64,000 nucleotides of DNA from Shewanella jiangmenensis (GCF_018596335.1 NZ_JAHEPS010000007.1:119268-183267), one strand, 5' to 3'; shown: positions 28,670 to 38,624, counted from the first letter of the stretch. Notes: generated from the letters alone by a model not told the origin. Numbers and translations: made by a program.

Positions 28670-30678
28670 TGACAATTCATCACCCACAGAGCTCACTATC
28701 CAAGGCTTGCTGCCACGGGCTTGCACTTTTTCCGTTGCGGCGAGCAGCCCGGCTTAAGTTGCTTATGTTGCTCACGCTGCTTCTCGGCGGTTGCAGTGAC
28801 GATGCCAAGAGGCCACAAGATGAAGCACAGGCCCAAGCCATTACGGACAGCGCAGGCCCCTCATATACTGTCTCGCCGCCCAACTGGTGGGCCGGCATGA
28901 AAACGCCCTCTGTTGAGCTTATGATCCACGGCGCCGATATTGGCCGCGCCAAAATAAGCCTGCCTGGCGATAGCACCACCGAAGCGAAAGGGGTGCAATT
29001 AGAAAGCGTGAAAGCGGCAGAGAGCCCCAATTACCTCTTTGTAACCCTGAATACCGAGCACGCCAAACCCGGAGATATAACCCTTAATATTCAGATTGAT
29101 AATAAGACCCATAAGCTGCGCTACCGCCTGTTACCGCGCAAAAGCGGGCATTCGCATCAAGGCTATAACAACGCAGATGTGCTTTATCTCATCACCCCCG
29201 ACCGCTTTGCCAATGGCGACAGCGCCAACGACAATATCGCGGGCTTTAGCGACGCAGTAAAACCCGGCGACCCCGACGGCCGTCATGGCGGCGATATTCA
29301 GGGTATTCGTAACAGACTGCCCTACCTTGCTGACCTTGGTGTCACCCAGCTTTGGATAAACCCGCTGCTTGAGAATAACCAGCCAAAGTACTCTTATCAC
29401 GGCTATTCCATCACCGACCATTACCGCATCGATCCGCGCTTTGGCAGTAACGAGGACTACTTAGCCCTTGCTGACGAGGCGCGCCGACACGGCCTTGGGA
29501 TTGTGATGGATGTGGTGCTCAATCACATAGGCTCAGGCCATCCCTGGCTTGAGGACTTGCCCTTCAGCGACTGGCTTAATCCCAAGGCGCCTTTTACCAG
29601 CCACAGACGCACGGCGGTGCAAGACCCCTACAGCGCCGAGTCGGATAAACGCCACTTTAGCGACGGCTGGTTTACCGACACCATGCCAGACCTTAATCAG
29701 CGCAATCCCCATATGGCGCGCTTTTTAATCCAGCACACGCTGTGGTGGATAGAGAGCGCGGGGTTATCGGGCCTTCGCATCGACACCTGGTCCTATTCCG
29801 ATAAAGCGTTTTTGAAGGCATTTTCCAACGCAGTGCTCACTGAATACCCGCGCCTTAACCTGGTTGGGGAAGAATGGAGCAATAACCCGGCGATAGTGAG
29901 CTATTGGCAGGCGGGTAAGCAAAACCGCGATGGTTACGACAGCGAGTTGCCCGGCCTGATGGACTTTCCCCTGTACGAAACCCTGCTAAACGCACTGAAC
30001 GAGGACGAAAACTGGGACACAGGGTTTATCAGGCTGTATGAGGCGCTCGCGAATGACACCCTTTACCCCAATGCGCAAAATCTCGTGCTGTTTGAAGGCA
30101 ATCACGACACCAACCGCCTCTACAGCGTGCTTGGCAGGGATATGGCCAGGTTTAAGATTGCCCTTGCCTATGTCCTGCTCTCGAATCGGGTACCGCAGCT
30201 TTTTTACGGCACCGAATTTGCGATGCAAAGCCCGGTAGAGGGCCGAAACGATGGCGCGGTACGCGCCAATATGCCGTTTTTCAGTGAAACATCACTGACA
30301 GATGCGGACATCAGCACCCTCCCAGCAAGTGCAAAGGAGGCCCACGGCTTTATCCGCAGCCTGCTGCATTTTCGCCGCCAAAGCGCTGCCATCCAGCGTG
30401 GCAGACTGGTGCACTTTGTCCCCGAAAATGGCCTCTATGTGCAGTTTCGGCTGGCGCCGTGCGATGGACCAGCAACAGACACGCACGCCTGCGAGCAAAG
30501 CGGCAAGAACGTGATGATTATTTTCAATAAAAACCCTAAAAAGACCGAACTTAACATGGCGCGTTTTGCCGACATTCTGCCGCCCGGCAGCAAAGTAAAC
30601 GCCCCGATGGACGGTAATGAATTTACCTTGCCAGAAACCCTCAGCGTTTCTCACCCCGTAACAGTGCTGGAGTTTTAA
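28666..30678 (+). CDS. GH13 alpha-amylase / cyclomaltodextrinase-like lipoprotein
   Basis: A 670-aa enzyme with a lipoprotein signal (LLMLLTLLLGGC, Cys43), so probably anchored in the outer membrane or periplasm. An N-terminal beta domain (about 65-160, PPNWWAGM start) precedes the GH13 barrel (YLITPDRFANGD). Catalytic motifs: GLRIDTWSY (Asp), NLVGEEWSN (Glu), FEGNHDTNRL (Asp); motif I MDVVLNHIG. Resembles SusA/neopullulanase-type enzymes. Translation is coupled to the halogenase gene by ATGATGA overlap. It should shorten maltodextrins before uptake. Confidence 0.92.
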   Translation: MMTIHHPQSSLSKACCHGLALFPLRRAARLKLLMLLTLLLGGCSDDAKRPQDEAQAQAITDSAGPSYTVSPPNWWAGMKTPSVELMIHGADIGRAKISLPGDSTTEAKGVQLESVKAAESPNYLFVTLNTEHAKPGDITLNIQIDNKTHKLRYRLLPRKSGHSHQGYNNADVLYLITPDRFANGDSANDNIAGFSDAVKPGDPDGRHGGDIQGIRNRLPYLADLGVTQLWINPLLENNQPKYSYHGYSITDHYRIDPRFGSNEDYLALADEARRHGLGIVMDVVLNHIGSGHPWLEDLPFSDWLNPKAPFTSHRRTAVQDPYSAESDKRHFSDGWFTDTMPDLNQRNPHMARFLIQHTLWWIESAGLSGLRIDTWSYSDKAFLKAFSNAVLTEYPRLNLVGEEWSNNPAIVSYWQAGKQNRDGYDSELPGLMDFPLYETLLNALNEDENWDTGFIRLYEALANDTLYPNAQNLVLFEGNHDTNRLYSVLGRDMARFKIALAYVLLSNRVPQLFYGTEFAMQSPVEGRNDGAVRANMPFFSETSLTDADISTLPASAKEAHGFIRSLLHFRRQSAAIQRGRLVHFVPENGLYVQFRLAPCDGPATDTHACEQSGKNVMIIFNKNPKKTELNMARFADILPPGSKVNAPMDGNEFTLPETLSVSHPVTVLEF

Positions 30679-30680
30679 TC

Positions 30681-32837
30681 GTGACAAGCATGCCTTCTCT
30701 TTTTGCCGCCCCTGCAGCAGCGGCCCTTTTTTCGTCGCCGCTTCGAATGAGTGCCCTGTGCGCCGCGCTGCTCTCGGCTCCACTGCTGTCTGCTCCAGCG
30801 AACTCGGCTCCACTGCTGTCGCTGGTCAATGGCGCAGCGCATAACGTAGCAGCGCTAAATGCAGCACAGATGAATACCGCAGCGTCTGCCACCAAACACA
30901 GCAAAGAGCACAGTGAAGTATTGATTTATCAGATGTTGCCGCGGGTGTTTGGCAATCAGAATCCAAACAATGTGCCCTGGGGCAGCCTTGATACCAACGG
31001 CACAGGTAAGTTTGCCGACATCAGCGATGCCGTGCTTGCCGATATCCGCGCCATGGGCGTCAGCCACGTGTGGTACACAGGGGTGCTGCATCATGCCAGC
31101 ATGACCGACTACAGCGCCTTTGGCATCGAAAAAGACGATGCCGACGTGGTCAAGGGCATTGCAGGCTCCCCCTATGCCATTCGCGATTACTACAACGTAA
31201 ACCCCGACCTTGCGCTGTCGGTGCCAGACCGGCTTGATGAGTTCAGGGCGCTGGTTGCGCGCAGCCACAAGGCGGGGCTTAAGGTGATTATCGATATAGT
31301 ACCCAATCACGTGGCGCGCCGTTATCACTCGCCGTCACGCCCCCTTGGCATGGCTGACCGCCACATTGCCGACCTCAGCGCAGCAGACCTTAAAGTAGCG
31401 GACTTTGAAGCTGCAGACTATGAAGTAGCTGACTTTGGTGCTGGCGACGACACCTCAGTCTCCTTCGCCCCCGATAACAATTTCTATTATGTTCCCGGCA
31501 AAGCCTTTGAAGTGCCAGCGAGTGAAGGCAGCCAAGGCATGCCAAGCGCCATTGTGAGCCTGCAGGATGGTAAGTTTGCCGAGCTTCCCGCCAAATGGAC
31601 CGGCAATGGTGACAATAAGGGCGAGCCCCATGCGCCCAAGGCCGATGACTGGTATGAAACCGTCAAACTCAACTATGGCGTTGCGCCGGATGGCAGCGAG
31701 CATTTTCCTAAACTTCCGGTGAGCCTTGCCTTCAAGCCTATCAGCGATCATCAGGCGTTTTGGGCGACGCAAGCCAGGGTGCCGGATACATGGGTGAAAA
31801 TGCGCGATATCAGCCGCTTTTGGCTTTCAATGGGCGTCGATGGTTTTCGCTTTGACATGGCCGAAATGGTGCCTGTGCCCTTTTGGAGTTACCTTGTGAG
31901 TGACATCAAGGCCAAACGCCCCGATGCGCTCCTCATCGCCGAAGTGTACGACCCCAAGCGTTACCGCGATTTTATCGGCCTTGGCAAGCTGGATTTGCTG
32001 TACGACAAGGTTGGCCTATACGACACCTTAAAAGCCGTGAGTCAGGGTAAGGCGTCGGCAGGCGAGATAAGCCAGCGCATCAATGAGATAGCCGACATCA
32101 AGCCGCACATGCTGCACTTTTTGGAGAACCATGACGAGCAGCGCATAGCAAGCCCCGAGTTTCTTGGGGACGGCGCTAAAGCACTGCCGGCGCTCGCGGT
32201 GTCGCTGTTTGCCACCGACGGCCCCTTTATGCTCTATTTTGGCCAGCGTTTTGGCGAAGATGGCAGTGAAACGGGCGGTTTTGGCAAGCCAAGCCGCACC
32301 AGTATCTTCGATTATGTGTCGGCGCCTGCGATGGCAAGGTACCTTAAACAGGATGCAAACGGTAACTTTGGCGCCGCGAGCCTGCCACAGGAGCGCGCGC
32401 TTAACAGTGCATATCTTAAACTGCTTGCCCTCTACCCAGGCATTAAGGCCGAGCCATTAGGCCGTATTGAAAACGGTGGCTGCGAAGCGGCTGTTGTCAA
32501 TGAAGCCAAGCAAAATCAGGATATGCAAAGAGACAGCAAACAACACTGCGCTGCCTTACGAATTTATCGCGGGAAGTATCTGATAGAAGCCAACTTTTCT
32601 GACTCGCCGCTAGCGGTTATCGATTCGGCGCCTGCGGATACGCAGGCCACCTTTGATGCCCATCAAGCGGCTTCAAGTGGTAAAAACGCGGCTTTGGCTG
32701 ATAAACAAGCTGGTGTTATTAAGTCAAAACTGCTTCTGTCGCTGCCAGAGTTGCCGCAGCAGGCAGCTGAGCAGGCATCTCATCAGCAACACAGCCTCCC
32801 CGCCTGGGGCGTGCGGATATATGAGCTTAAGGAGTAG
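30681..32837 (+). CDS. Secreted GH13 alpha-amylase family enzyme
   Basis: A 718-aa enzyme with an Ala-rich signal region (residues 1-45). GH13 motifs: IIDIVPNHVA (I), GFRFDMAEMV (Asp), LLIAEVYDP (Glu), FLENHDEQR (Asp). An insert after residue 225 is a tandem A-D-L/F/Y repeat (ADLKVADFEAADYEVADF). Start GTG 30681 has GGAG upstream; ATG 30690 is possible. It starts 3 bp after the previous gene, the third gene of a halogenase-GH13-GH13 unit. Exact specificity among alpha-amylases is not readable. Confidence 0.9.
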   Translation: MTSMPSLFAAPAAAALFSSPLRMSALCAALLSAPLLSAPANSAPLLSLVNGAAHNVAALNAAQMNTAASATKHSKEHSEVLIYQMLPRVFGNQNPNNVPWGSLDTNGTGKFADISDAVLADIRAMGVSHVWYTGVLHHASMTDYSAFGIEKDDADVVKGIAGSPYAIRDYYNVNPDLALSVPDRLDEFRALVARSHKAGLKVIIDIVPNHVARRYHSPSRPLGMADRHIADLSAADLKVADFEAADYEVADFGAGDDTSVSFAPDNNFYYVPGKAFEVPASEGSQGMPSAIVSLQDGKFAELPAKWTGNGDNKGEPHAPKADDWYETVKLNYGVAPDGSEHFPKLPVSLAFKPISDHQAFWATQARVPDTWVKMRDISRFWLSMGVDGFRFDMAEMVPVPFWSYLVSDIKAKRPDALLIAEVYDPKRYRDFIGLGKLDLLYDKVGLYDTLKAVSQGKASAGEISQRINEIADIKPHMLHFLENHDEQRIASPEFLGDGAKALPALAVSLFATDGPFMLYFGQRFGEDGSETGGFGKPSRTSIFDYVSAPAMARYLKQDANGNFGAASLPQERALNSAYLKLLALYPGIKAEPLGRIENGGCEAAVVNEAKQNQDMQRDSKQHCAALRIYRGKYLIEANFSDSPLAVIDSAPADTQATFDAHQAASSGKNAALADKQAGVIKSKLLLSLPELPQQAAEQASHQQHSLPAWGVRIYELKE

Positions 32838-33070
32838 CAGTTAAGGCGTATTCGCCGGTTTGGTTCATGGATAGCTTACGCTCAAGGGTGGCCGCATGCT
32901 TAACCATGTAGTGGTCCAATAGGACCGAGCCACCTTTTTACTTCAAAGCATATGGAAATCAGCGCTTTTGGATATCAGAGCGTTGAGCATAAGCGCTTTT
33001 TCGAGGCGAACGCTTGAGCGAAACGCTTTGAGCGAAACGGTTAGGCATAAGCGTTTTGAACGCCGCCCCC

Positions 33071-33724
33071 TTATTCCCCGCCAAGGCCAAGCTTCAACCG
33101 CTTCATTTGCGCTAGCAGCGCGGCGCCGCCCGCCGTGTCTGCAAGCGCGGTCGCGACGCCGCGCTGATCGGCATCTTTTCGTTGCTGCCCAAGCTTTGCC
33201 TTTCCTTCAATAGATTCGATTTCAATTTCGAACGCCACTATGGCAGCGCTTAATTTAGCCACATACTCAGGCGGCATTAATGAACTCAATTCAATGTTAT
33301 TAAATGTCTTTTCATCAGGATCAGTTAATAAATCAGGCCCGGAATCTGACTCAAAATATTTCACTGCTTTTACAAGCACGGCCAATGCAGCGTCTCCGTC
33401 AAGCAGGCGAAGCCGCCCTTTAACGTGGACGGCGGTGTAATTCCAGGTTGGCACCGCAGGGCTGCCCTGATACCAGCGCGGGCTGATGTATGCATGGGGG
33501 CCTGAAAAAATTGCCAGCACCTCCGCGCCATCAAGCCCCTGCCACTGGCCGTTGGCGCGGGCCATATGGCCAAGGAGTTTGGTTTCACAGTCACTTAAAA
33601 TCAGCGGCAAATGGCTTGCCTGCAGCGAATCCCCGACATTTGAGACGAGCAGCGCAAAACTTTCACGGCGGATAAGGTCAAGGGCGTCTCGCCGCTCGAG
33701 GGTCATATTGGCAGGTACATACAC
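33071..33724 (-). CDS. PaiB-type FMN-binding protein
   Basis: A 217-aa flavin-reductase-like split-barrel protein of the PaiB family. Landmarks: MYVPANMTL start, HLPLIL, GHMARANGQW, YISPRWY, VPTWNYTAVHVKG. Family members are called FMN-binding negative transcriptional regulators in Bacillus; a role here is unknown. It is convergent with the amylase genes and appears unrelated to sugar use. The C-terminal tail is Lys/Ala-rich. The 32838-33070 gap contains only short repeats (GAGCGAAACG twice near 33014-33040). Confidence 0.88.
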   Translation of the reverse strand: MYVPANMTLERRDALDLIRRESFALLVSNVGDSLQASHLPLILSDCETKLLGHMARANGQWQGLDGAEVLAIFSGPHAYISPRWYQGSPAVPTWNYTAVHVKGRLRLLDGDAALAVLVKAVKYFESDSGPDLLTDPDEKTFNNIELSSLMPPEYVAKLSAAIVAFEIEIESIEGKAKLGQQRKDADQRGVATALADTAGGAALLAQMKRLKLGLGGE

Positions 33725-34216
33725 GATAAGGCTCTCCTGTTATTCTCAACAGCAGCGTAACAGCTTGCCGCTACGCCACCAATCAAAATGGCGTAAACTG
33801 ATGCTAATTCAGGTGCTAAGCGAGAACTTCGCGCATCCACACGTTCGCAATCAGCTGTTACACAGAGGTTATGGATGCGGGATGAATACGTATGTAGAGA
33901 GTTGTCACTCCCTAAAGGCCGCAGTTAGGATGAGAGCGCTGATTATGAGCCCCTACGGGGGCTGGGTCGTTACGGAAAGAGGGACCTTCCGGCTTTGGAG
34001 TACCTTCCTGCGCTTCGCTTCCACGAAGTATCAGGTCTGGTCTTGGGCGGCGAGAGTCTGAGGGAGGCTCTCGTCGCTGATTTTTCCGGCCATCAGCCGT
34101 ATCCGATAATAACAGGCACAGCTCACTGCGCGGCCAACTGCCCGCACCCTGCGCCAACAACAGGACAGCGCAAGCGACACGCCCTCGGCTTGGACGTGTA
34201 AGCGCTCAGGAACGCC
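33725..34216. other. Long leader region upstream of the maltose permease
   Basis: A 492-bp stretch without a convincing gene on either strand. It contains a LacI-type operator (33883-33896), a small GC hairpin (GCCCCTACGGGGGC, near 33949), and further short palindromes (CTTCGCTTCCACGAAG, GAGAG..CTCTC). Open frames here show no family pattern. It may be a structured mRNA leader or a decayed element. Confidence 0.4.
33883..33896. promoter_or_regulatory. Putative LacI-type (MalR) operator 3
   Basis: TGAATACGTATGTA, one mismatch from operator 2, in front of the maltose permease gene, 320 bp from its ATG. The conserved ATACGTAT core links this promoter to the alpha-glucosidase/TonB receptor region. 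Confidence 0.62.
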
Positions 34217-35800
34217 ATGACTTCATTACCTTCATCATCCGCCGCTTACGACAGCGCCATCCATCAGGCCACGCCATCTGCGCTGCTGACCCACAAGCCC
34301 ATGCTGTCGTTCTGGCAAATTTTCAATATGTGCTTTGGCTTTCTTGGGATCCAGTTTGGTTTTGCGCTGCAAAACGCCAACGTCAGCCGTATTTTTCAAA
34401 CCCTTGGCGCCAGTATTGATGATATCCCCATTCTGTGGATTGCCGGCCCGCTTACCGGCCTCTTGGTGCAGCCAATTGTCGGTCACTTGTCTGACAATAC
34501 CTGGAATCGCCTCGGCAGACGCCGCCCTTATTTTTTGATTGGCGCCGTGCTTACTACTCTGGCGCTGTTTGTGATGCCAAACTCGCCTTACCTTTGGGTT
34601 GCCGCCGGTATGCTGTGGGTGATGGATGCCTCTATCAATATCGCCATGGAGCCGTTTCGCGCCTTTGTCGGCGATAAACTGCCCGCGCAGCAGCGCCCGC
34701 AAGGCTTTGCGATGCAGAGCTTTTTTATCGGTATCGGCGCGGTTGTGGCATCGGCACTGCCCTATTTGCTGTCCAATTTTGCAGGGGTTGCCAACACTGC
34801 GCCCGAAGGCGAGATTGCCGATACTGTGCGCTACTCCTTTTACCTTGGCGGCGTGGTACTGCTGCTTGCCGTGGGCTGGACCATAGTCTCAAGCCGCGAG
34901 TACAGCCCGGCACAAATGGCCGCCTTTGATGAAGGCAGCAGCACATCAAGCCTTCGCCGCCATAGCCGCAGCGTTGCCGATTATCGGCGCGGCGCCATGT
35001 TGTGGAGCCTTGCAGGCATTGGCATCGTGGCGCTTACCGCCGTCTTTGCCCTTGATAAACAGCTGTTTATTCTCGGTTTTGGCGTATTCGCCTTTGGCCC
35101 GCTGCAGTTTTATTGCGCCAGCACCCTGCAAAAAGTCGCCGCTGACGATGATGCACGCTACCGTCAGGGCATGGTATTCAGCGTGGTAGATGACCTCTTT
35201 CATATGCCCTTTGCCATGAAACGCCTGGCCTGGGTGCAGTTTTTCTCCTGGTTTGCCCTGTTTGCCATGTGGATTTACACCACCGCCGCGGTCACGTCCT
35301 TCCATTACGGCAGCAGCGACGTGCTGTCGAAGGCCTATAACGACGGTGCCGATTGGGTGGGCGTGCTCTTTGCTGCCTATAACGGTTTTGCCGCGCTGGC
35401 GGCGCTGGTTATTCCACTCTTGTGCATGGCCTTTGGCATGCGCGTGGCACACATGCTGAGTCTTTGTTTTGGCGGCCTGTCGCTGATGAGCTTTTTTATC
35501 ATCTCCGACCCGGCGCTGCTGTGGCTGCCGATGATAGGCGTAGGCTTTGCCTGGGCATCCATTCTGTCGGTGCCCTATGCAATGCTGTCCACCAGCCTGC
35601 CTGCCTCACGTATGGGCACCTACATGGGTATTTTCAATTTCTTTATTGTGATCCCACAGCTGCTGGCTGCGACCCTGCTCGGCTTTATCCTTAAAGCCCT
35701 GTTTGCCAATGAGCCGATTTACGCCCTGATGGTAGGCGGCGTATCCATGATAATTGCCGCATTTTGTACTCTGCTGGTACCGAAACCGAATGCTACCTAA
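34217..35800 (+). CDS. malT: MFS maltose/maltodextrin permease (SLC45-like, MalT type)
   Basis: Inner-membrane symporter of 527 aa with 12 predicted helices. FGIQFGFALQNANVSRIFQ-like start (FLGIQFGFALQNANVSRI), LTGLLVQPIVGHLSDNTW and LGRRRPYFLIGA match the sucrose/maltose SLC45-type permeases. It should import maltose or maltodextrin delivered by the TonB receptor for cytoplasmic alpha-glucosidase. The symbol malT follows usage in marine gammaproteobacteria and must not be confused with the E. coli activator. Its 3' end runs into a 16-bp tandem repeat. Confidence 0.88.
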   Translation: MTSLPSSSAAYDSAIHQATPSALLTHKPMLSFWQIFNMCFGFLGIQFGFALQNANVSRIFQTLGASIDDIPILWIAGPLTGLLVQPIVGHLSDNTWNRLGRRRPYFLIGAVLTTLALFVMPNSPYLWVAAGMLWVMDASINIAMEPFRAFVGDKLPAQQRPQGFAMQSFFIGIGAVVASALPYLLSNFAGVANTAPEGEIADTVRYSFYLGGVVLLLAVGWTIVSSREYSPAQMAAFDEGSSTSSLRRHSRSVADYRRGAMLWSLAGIGIVALTAVFALDKQLFILGFGVFAFGPLQFYCASTLQKVAADDDARYRQGMVFSVVDDLFHMPFAMKRLAWVQFFSWFALFAMWIYTTAAVTSFHYGSSDVLSKAYNDGADWVGVLFAAYNGFAALAALVIPLLCMAFGMRVAHMLSLCFGGLSLMSFFIISDPALLWLPMIGVGFAWASILSVPYAMLSTSLPASRMGTYMGIFNFFIVIPQLLAATLLGFILKALFANEPIYALMVGGVSMIIAAFCTLLVPKPNAT

Positions 35801-35845
35801 ACCAAATGCTTCCTAAACCGAGTGCGACCTAAACCCGGTGCTAAC
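35786..35845 (+). repeat. 16-bp tandem repeat, 3.7 copies
   Basis: Units CCGAATGCTACCTAAA (35786), CCAAATGCTTCCTAAA (35802), CCGAGTGCGACCTAAA (35818) and a partial at 35834. The first unit includes the malT stop codon; the rest fill the gap before the glucoamylase gene. Confidence 0.75.
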
Positions 35846-35921
35846 AGAAGCCTTGATAGCGGAACCCTTAAACAGTGCGACGCCAACGCCTTATAACTCG
35901 CCCGACGACGGAGACAGAGAC

Positions 35922-38549
35922 GTGCCTTTACCGACCTCTACTGAGTTTTTAACCAAAATGAGCGCCGTAGCGCTTGCCCTTGCCGCCGCGCTGTCCGGCG
36001 TCGGCTGCAGCGATAACACCGCAGCCACTGCCGATACTGCCCAGAGCTCAAGCACGGCCCAGAGCCCAAGCGCAGCAGAGAGCAAAGCCGCCAATGCTGC
36101 CAATGTTGCCCCGGGCGCGCCCGGCAATACCCCCACCTGGGCCTTCGCCGGCAAAACCGGCATAGGCACCAGCTATGAACCCTATGTCGATGGCAAATAT
36201 CAGGGCAGCGAAGCCAATCCCATGAGCCGGGTATGGTTTTCCACCGCCAACGGCGTGCTGACCGAAACCATGTACGGGCTTATTCATAACGCCCAGCTGC
36301 GGGAGCTGTCGTTTATCGTCAAGGGCACTAACTTTGTCGATGTTGAAACCAAAGACACTATCCACAGCCAGCGTTATCTGCACACGGACCAGAGCGGCAA
36401 CCCTGAGTCGTTGGCGCTGGTGCTGGATAACCGCGACAAAGAAGGCAAGTACCGAATCGAGAAACAGATAATCACCGACCCGCACCGCGACGCCTTGGTG
36501 ATGCGCGTGACCATCAGCGCCATGGCAGATGGCTTAACTGCCTATCTTTATGCCGATCCGCAAATGGATAACGGCGGCGCAGATGATATCGCCTATCTGG
36601 ATGACACAGGTTTTATCGCCGCCCAGGCAACGCCGGCCGCTGGCGGCATGCAAAGCGCCATGAGTATTCAGGCAAGCGTGCCCTTTGTTGCCCGTCAGGT
36701 TGGCTTTGAAGGTCGCTCGGCCGGCATCGAGGCTATTCTTGCCGGTAAACCGCTTGAGGGTTACAGCCAAACCTTCAGCGGCGCTGCTGCCAACGCGGCT
36801 GGTGCAAATGGCGGCAATGACAATGCCGCCAGTGACAATCAAGGCAACAGCAATATCGGCAACAGCAATATCGGTAACGTTGCCCTCACCGCTGAGCTTG
36901 CCACCCTGAATAAGGGCGAGAGTGTAAGCTTCGATCTGGTGCTGGGCTTTGCCGCTGCGAGCAATGTTGACGATGCCGCTAAGGCCGCGAGCCAAACCGC
37001 CAAAGCAAGCCTTGGCGCAGGTTTTGACAAGCTCGCCGATGACTTTGCCGGCAACAGCGCATCCCCCGGCTGGCGTCAGTACCTTAAGTCCCTTAAAAGC
37101 CTCAATACCATGGCAGGCCACACCGCCGATGGCGGCAAACTGCTTAATATTTCGGCCATGGTGCTCAAGGCCCAGGAAGATAAAACCCACGCAGGCGCCT
37201 TGATAGCCTCTTTGTCAAACCCCTGGGGCGATACCATCGACGCCATCAAGCCAAGCACAGGCTACAAAGCCGTGTGGCCACGGGATTTTTATCAGTGCGC
37301 CATGGCATTTCTCGCCATGGGCGATGCCGACACCGCCAAAGTTGCGTTCGAGTATCTTAAACAAATTCAGGCCGGCCCCAACCTTAAAGGCTATGAGGGC
37401 GTACCGGGCTGGTTTTTGCAAAAGACCCACGTCGATGGCGAAACCGAATGGGTAGCGGTGCAACTTGACCAAACCGCCATGCCCATCATGCTTGGCTGGA
37501 AACTCTGGCAGGCGGGCGTACTGAGCCCAGATGAGGCGAAAAGCTGGTACCACAGCATGCTTAAGCCCGCAGCCGAGTTTCTGGTGAGCGGTGGCGAGGT
37601 AAGCCTTGACTGGAACAAGCGGCAAATCACCCCGCCTGTCACCCAGCAGGAGCGCTGGGAGGAGCAGGAAGGGTATTCACCCTCCACCATGGCGGCACTT
37701 ATTACCGGGCTTAATGCCGCAGCCGCCCTCGCCCGTCATGCGAGCGACATTGAGGCCGCCGAACGCTTTGAGGCCGCGGCCACACGTTTTGGCGCCAGTC
37801 TTGGCAAACACACTGTGACGCACACAGGCAGCCTCGCGGCTCACCCTTATATTGTGCGCCTGTCGCCAAACGGCGAGCCGGATACCGATGCGAAACTCGC
37901 CGACAACAACGGTCGCCCGGGGCTTGATCAGCGCCTGGTGCTGGATGCAGGCTTCCTTGAGCTGGTGCGTTACGGCGTAGTGGACGCAAATGATGCGGTA
38001 GTGCAAAGTACCCTTAAGCTTGTCGACAGCGAAAACCTCGATGAGAACCTAAGGCTCAAGTACAGCTTTACCACCAAGGCAGGCGCGAGCTTCCCGGGAT
38101 TTCGCCGCTACGGCAACGATGGCTATGGCGAAGATACCCAAAGCGGCGCCAATTACTATGAGACCGGTAGCAACAGCGCCAATCAGCGTGGACGGGTGTG
38201 GCCCTTCTTCACCGGCGAGCGCGGCCATTATGAGCTTGCGGCCCTGACCCACGGCGGCAAAGCCCTGGATGACAGCGCGCGCAATCAGCTTATCGGCACC
38301 TATGTGGCTGGTATGGAGAGCTTTGCCAATGAAGGCGGCATGTTACCGGAGCAGGTGTGGGATGGCGTGGGTAACCCCACCCGCTTCAGCTATCAGCACG
38401 GACAGGGCACCAACTCAGCAACGCCACTCGCCTGGACCCACGCCGAATACGTGAAGCTGGTGCGCTCGGTCACCGACGGTAAAGTCTGGGATGGTTATCC
38501 ATTCAAACAAACCGCCTCGCTGACTCAGAAACAAGCCGCCGCCAAATAA
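35922..38549 (+). CDS. GH15 glucoamylase, lipoprotein
   Basis: Exo-acting glucoamylase of 875 aa that frees glucose from starch or dextrin ends. GTG 35922 is chosen because GGAG precedes it and it yields a lipoprotein signal ending SGVGC (Cys29); ATG 35958 is the alternative. A Ser/Ala/Gln-rich linker follows, then the beta-sandwich N domain (KTGIGTSYEPY start) and the (alpha/alpha)6 domain: YKAVWPRDFYQ, QERWEEQEGYSPSTM (catalytic acid Glu), GRVWPFFTGERGHYEL (catalytic base Glu). It has a GNSNIGNSNIGN repeat near 310. Probably exposed on the outer membrane or periplasm. Confidence 0.93.
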   Translation: MPLPTSTEFLTKMSAVALALAAALSGVGCSDNTAATADTAQSSSTAQSPSAAESKAANAANVAPGAPGNTPTWAFAGKTGIGTSYEPYVDGKYQGSEANPMSRVWFSTANGVLTETMYGLIHNAQLRELSFIVKGTNFVDVETKDTIHSQRYLHTDQSGNPESLALVLDNRDKEGKYRIEKQIITDPHRDALVMRVTISAMADGLTAYLYADPQMDNGGADDIAYLDDTGFIAAQATPAAGGMQSAMSIQASVPFVARQVGFEGRSAGIEAILAGKPLEGYSQTFSGAAANAAGANGGNDNAASDNQGNSNIGNSNIGNVALTAELATLNKGESVSFDLVLGFAAASNVDDAAKAASQTAKASLGAGFDKLADDFAGNSASPGWRQYLKSLKSLNTMAGHTADGGKLLNISAMVLKAQEDKTHAGALIASLSNPWGDTIDAIKPSTGYKAVWPRDFYQCAMAFLAMGDADTAKVAFEYLKQIQAGPNLKGYEGVPGWFLQKTHVDGETEWVAVQLDQTAMPIMLGWKLWQAGVLSPDEAKSWYHSMLKPAAEFLVSGGEVSLDWNKRQITPPVTQQERWEEQEGYSPSTMAALITGLNAAAALARHASDIEAAERFEAAATRFGASLGKHTVTHTGSLAAHPYIVRLSPNGEPDTDAKLADNNGRPGLDQRLVLDAGFLELVRYGVVDANDAVVQSTLKLVDSENLDENLRLKYSFTTKAGASFPGFRRYGNDGYGEDTQSGANYYETGSNSANQRGRVWPFFTGERGHYELAALTHGGKALDDSARNQLIGTYVAGMESFANEGGMLPEQVWDGVGNPTRFSYQHGQGTNSATPLAWTHAEYVKLVRSVTDGKVWDGYPFKQTASLTQKQAAAK

Positions 38550-38601
38550 GGCCCGGTTAACATCTCAGGCAGCGGCAAGTCAGTCACTGCGGTAAAAGAA
38601 A

Positions 38602-38624
38602 AGGAGCCATTCGGCTCCTTTTTC
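38602..38624 (+). terminator. Rho-independent terminator of the glucoamylase gene
   Basis: AGGAGCC and GGCTCCT arms around ATTC, followed by TTTTT, about 50 bp after the stop. Confidence 0.88.

Noticed and set aside
33912..34160. Possible small gene or transposase remnant upstream of the maltose permease
   Set aside because: Neither strand shows a family motif, RBS or codon pattern to support it.
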